From Vigna angularis (taxonomy: Eukaryota > Streptophyta > Magnoliopsida > Fabales > Fabaceae): DNA of 64,000 nt. Positions 61,105-64,000 of this stretch are shown one piece after another (position 1 is the first letter of the stretch; every line of letters begins with the position of its first letter). The position numbers were made by a program, and so were the translations under genes. Where the stretch lies: positions 29,475,364 through 29,539,363 of the forward strand of contig NC_068977.1 of the NCBI RefSeq assembly GCF_016808095.1, written 5' to 3'. The notes under the pieces were generated by a model. The model did no database searches. It saw only the letters and a list, made by a program, of their open reading frames with translations, and was not told where the DNA came from.

Positions 61105-62200
61105 ACCCCCTTGGTGACTGCAGTCTATGTAGCTCTCCAGAGGCAAGCTTAACTCGTACTTTAAATATTCTCAAAAAGCTCATGAACTCCAAGTAAACAC
61201 AGATTGTTTGTGAACTACTGGTAGTATTTCTCCTATCTCTTCTTAAATCTTCAAGCTTCACTCTATTCCAAAGCCTTTTACCAAACCCACCAACTCCCGT
61301 CCAACCAAATGCACCCAAAACGGTTATTCTTTCTCAACACTGGACAACTTCTGATCTAAATCTAAAACAACAAAGAATAAAAAAGCATATACATATTCGT
61401 TAGTACAAGGAAAACTTCAGCAAAAATAAACACAAGTGGGCGAAAAAAAACCCTGGTTTAGAAGCATAAACCCGGAAATGACCAACTCCCTTTTCCAATA
61501 AAAATCACAACGCAACAATCTCACACATCAAATCCTAATTCCAACTGCTTTACCTGCTCTCAAGACAGGAATTCGCTTCAAAGAGAAAAATGAGGTAATA
61601 GTTGAGACTGTAATAAAACCACTTTATATGCATGCTAATGGCAAACTATTGAGATGTCTAAATCCACTCGCTTTATTTTCGCATCAGAGCTATGACTGTT
61701 CACTTTTCCATCTAAGGTGAATCAGAACCCAAGTGTAAAGATCAATATCATAGTGATAAAAACAAAATCTGAAACTCGAAATTCACATATCCAAAAGCCC
61801 TAAAACCCAAAATCAAATTCAAAAACATAAAAAAGGAACTGAAAAGATGAAACTAGTACCCCCAACTCCATTGCTGGCATGCACAATAGTTCACTACCAT
61901 CAACAAACAACGAAGTAACCAAAATACGGGAACATCGCCCAAACAACAGAAAACGGAAACCTTAAACCTAACACCACAAAAACTAAAGAAAGCAAATAAA
62001 TTATAATTCTCTACACGAATTTAAAATACAAAACATAAAGGATTCACTTCAAGATCGATCAGTAGCTGAAAAATTGAAAACCCCGAATGAAGATTTCAAA
62101 CAGTTCGGTGCCAAAACGAATCGTTTAGGAACTACTCACTGCGAAAACCGCGAGCTGAAAAAAAGAAAGCAAACGGAAGTGTAATGAATTGAAATCGCAG
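61105..62200 (-). other. SLK 5' UTR with probable introns
   Basis: No coding exon lies upstream of the first ATG. The AT-rich 61330-62050 stretch looks like an intron in the leader. Transcription probably starts near 62150-62220, where the base composition changes; no signal fixes it. Confidence 0.4.
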
Positions 62201-62370
62201 AGTTTATAACAAAGTTGGAGTGACCCGTAAAACCGGTCACGCGCTATTGTTCACCTGCAGTGGCAGGTCAGTATTGAGACACGCGTCGCGAAAGTGACAG
62301 CAGAGATTAGTCGGTGATACATCGCAGCCACTTCAATACAATTGCTGACGTGGCTGGTTTTGATTGGAAA
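62201..62370 (-). promoter_or_regulatory. probable SLK promoter segment
   Basis: A GC-richer stretch in AT-rich DNA contains gtgacccgtaaaaccggtcac (imperfect inverted repeat gtgacc/ggtcac, 62219-62239), acacgcgtcgcg (CGCG-box-like) near 62279 and tgacgtggc (ACGT core) at 62346-62354. These are candidate binding sites by wording only. Confidence 0.35.
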
Positions 62371-63239
62371 GCAGTTTTAAACATGAAAGAAACTGTGTGT
62401 AGATAATTTTCTCTTAACATCCGTACGTTTAGTTGTAATTGGAGTGTAAAAGTCGAACAGTGTCTTATCTTGTATACAACTTGTTTACACAATTTTCGGA
62501 GGCATTTTCTTTTTTATTTCAGCTAGAAATCATTTATATTTAAATTTATTTGCAATATAAATATGTTAATAATTATGATGAACAAATATTTTAATTTGGA
62601 TCATCCGTTCGTGTTTGATATACTTTTTATATTTTACTGATATTTATTTAGATTAAGCAATAATATTTGTATGATATTAATAATTTATAAAAAAATTTAT
62701 GTTAGAGAACTTCAATATATAATATATAGATTTAGTTACTTTTTTGGTCTAGAATGTTTTTGTTTGTTAGTATCCGTTTTCAAAAATGTCTATATTTGAT
62801 CCCAATGTGGTATAAATTGTATTAATAAAGTCCCTTCCCTAAATTGGTATAAATGAATTAACTGTGGTGACATGACTATGAAATCTGATCTTTTTTTTTC
62901 TCTCTCTACTGCTCTTCTTGCAACGCCTAATTTTTTCTCTCTTTTCTATTAATGTTTCCTTATACCGTACACTACTTGGTCTAGAACATCAATTTGATGA
63001 GTTTTTTCTGCAGTTTGGAAGCCTTCAAATTCAACGAACTTTTTCAAATATTAATTAAAATCAAAATTAGAGAATTGGAGTTAGACAAGCTAATGACTGA
63101 ATTAGTTTTAATAAAATCTGGAAAGAGAGCAGTAGCAAGAAGAGTTCTCGTTAAATAAATTGAAATTCATATTGAAGAAACCTAATTAAACTTCATATTT
63201 GGCAATTTCTCTCTCAAAGCTCACTTCTCTTTCCCAATT
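62371..63239. other. AT-rich spacer
   Basis: No gene was recognised. T/C-rich patches (tttttttttctctctctac near 62891, ctctcttttctatt near 62936) resemble plant core-promoter Y patches but prove nothing. Confidence 0.35.
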
Positions 63240-64000
63240 TTTAGTCTTTCTTTTTTGCAGGCAGACCTAGCTTTGGGTTGCCTTTGTGGAGCTCGCGCAA
63301 CAGGGAAGCTTCCTTCCCTTTCTCTTTTCTCGTTTTACCCGTTGCAAGGACTTCTTTCTACTTTTCCTTCGCAGTTCTAGTTGGGGGTTTTGTAGGTAGG
63401 GCACGAACACCTTTCTCGAGGTGCGGTAATTGTTGCAGCAGCAGCGCCTCTACGAGGTTTCGACCTCAGAAATCTCTGTTTTGCGAGAAACCCTGTTGAT
63501 GGCGTCGTTGTGGAGGGAAATAGCGGACCTGGTGTTTCGCGGTCTGGTGGTCTTCGTTCATCAGCGTCCTCGTGGGCACTAGGGTGGTATATCGCATTGG
63601 GTAATGATTTATGTTTCTGCTTTGCAGGTGGATGGCGACGTTTTGGTGGTTCACGGGTTGAGGGTTTCGACTTCTGTTCTTCTATGTGGGCTTGCGAATT
63701 GGGGGTGGTCCTGAGTTCGTGTTTGGGTTAGGATTTTATTTGTAAATTTCTAATCTTGTTTTCTGTCTTTGCGATCTAAGAAGGTGAGGTTTTTGTTTTA
63801 GTATTATTCTTGGGGGTATGGTCTTCTTTCTCTGCTGGGTGGCTAATTTTTTGAGGTGTTAATCAATTGGTAATGTTGCATTATTGCGTTCTGTACTGTA
63901 GGGTTTCTTGGCTGATGAAAGAGGTGTTTGAGTTGTGAGGGTTGGTGCTTGTGGTTTTTGAAAAAGTTGGGCATTGTAGGAAGAGCAAAAGAGAGAAAAG
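63240..64000 (+). other. GC-richer, transcript-like segment of unknown identity
   Basis: Base composition rises sharply and stop codons become sparse in the plus frames (63278-63499 and 63510-63731). Intron-like borders occur: ttttttgcag before 63261 and tttgcag near 63622-63628. The translations (Ser/Gly/Phe-rich, Arg-poor) match no family I know, so it may be a 5' leader or first exon of a gene continuing past the window, or a captured fragment. Unassigned. Confidence 0.3.

Noticed and set aside
1..64000. tRNA, rRNA, riboswitch and bacterial-type operon features
   Set aside because: No cloverleaf-like or rRNA sequence was noticed. Short tRNA-like matches are retrotransposon primer-binding sites.

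Overview
The window reads as nuclear DNA of a flowering plant, most likely a legume of the Phaseolus/Vigna/soybean type. Evidence is the AT-rich intergenic DNA, intron-containing genes with GT/AG borders, plant-specific protein families, and many plant LTR retrotransposons and terminal-inverted-repeat elements. The legume assignment is inferred from the style of proteins and repeats; no search was run. Nothing looks bacterial, organellar or viral-genomic.

Layout. 0-0.3 kb: one isolated exon like the cytosolic-exosome helicase SKI2. 1.3-3.1 kb and 12.6-14.3 kb: two paralogous 2-oxoglutarate/Fe(II) dioxygenase genes (the 'ACC oxidase homolog' family) with the same three-exon structure. They are separated by a decayed Ty3/gypsy remnant (5.7-7.1 kb) and a non-coding LTR element filled with tandem repeats (7.96-12.2 kb). 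14.5-17.4 kb: fragments of a LINE broken up by an LTR remnant and a long-inverted-repeat element. 17.9-25.0 kb: a 2.4-kb solo LTR (target duplication GCCAT) split by a younger, gag-only Copia element (target duplication GTTAC). 25.1-26.0 and 28.06-29.07 kb: a CACTA-like element and a Mutator-like non-autonomous element. 32.0-33.2 kb: a dead Copia gag with its primer-binding site. 33.2-40.6 kb: AT-rich DNA without a recognisable gene. 40.9-43.5 kb: an F-box/PP2-type gene (PP2-A13-like). 44.8-45.6 kb: a TRIM-like LTR and a Copia RNase H remnant. 48.0-50.0 kb: a second F-box gene (At4g00755-like). 52.3-53.7 kb: an unclassified repeat with GC-rich palindromes. 55.2-61.1 kb, minus strand: a complete SEUSS-like (SLK) transcriptional co-regulator gene in nine coding exons. 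63.2-64.0 kb: a GC-richer, transcript-like segment whose identity is unclear.

The five intact genes do not form a pathway. The dioxygenases are probably specialised-metabolism enzymes that arose by local duplication. The two F-box genes are predicted SCF ubiquitin-ligase adaptors of different families. SLK is a developmental co-repressor scaffold. The rest of the window is mostly transposable elements, several of them nested, with borders readable from target duplications, primer-binding sites and polypurine tracts. All exon borders were set by hand from frame continuity and GT/AG sites. I found no evidence of a wholly new system. The most unusual structures are the repeat-filled non-coding LTR element, the palindrome-studded Copia LTRs, and a dioxygenase whose RxS motif has lost its serine.
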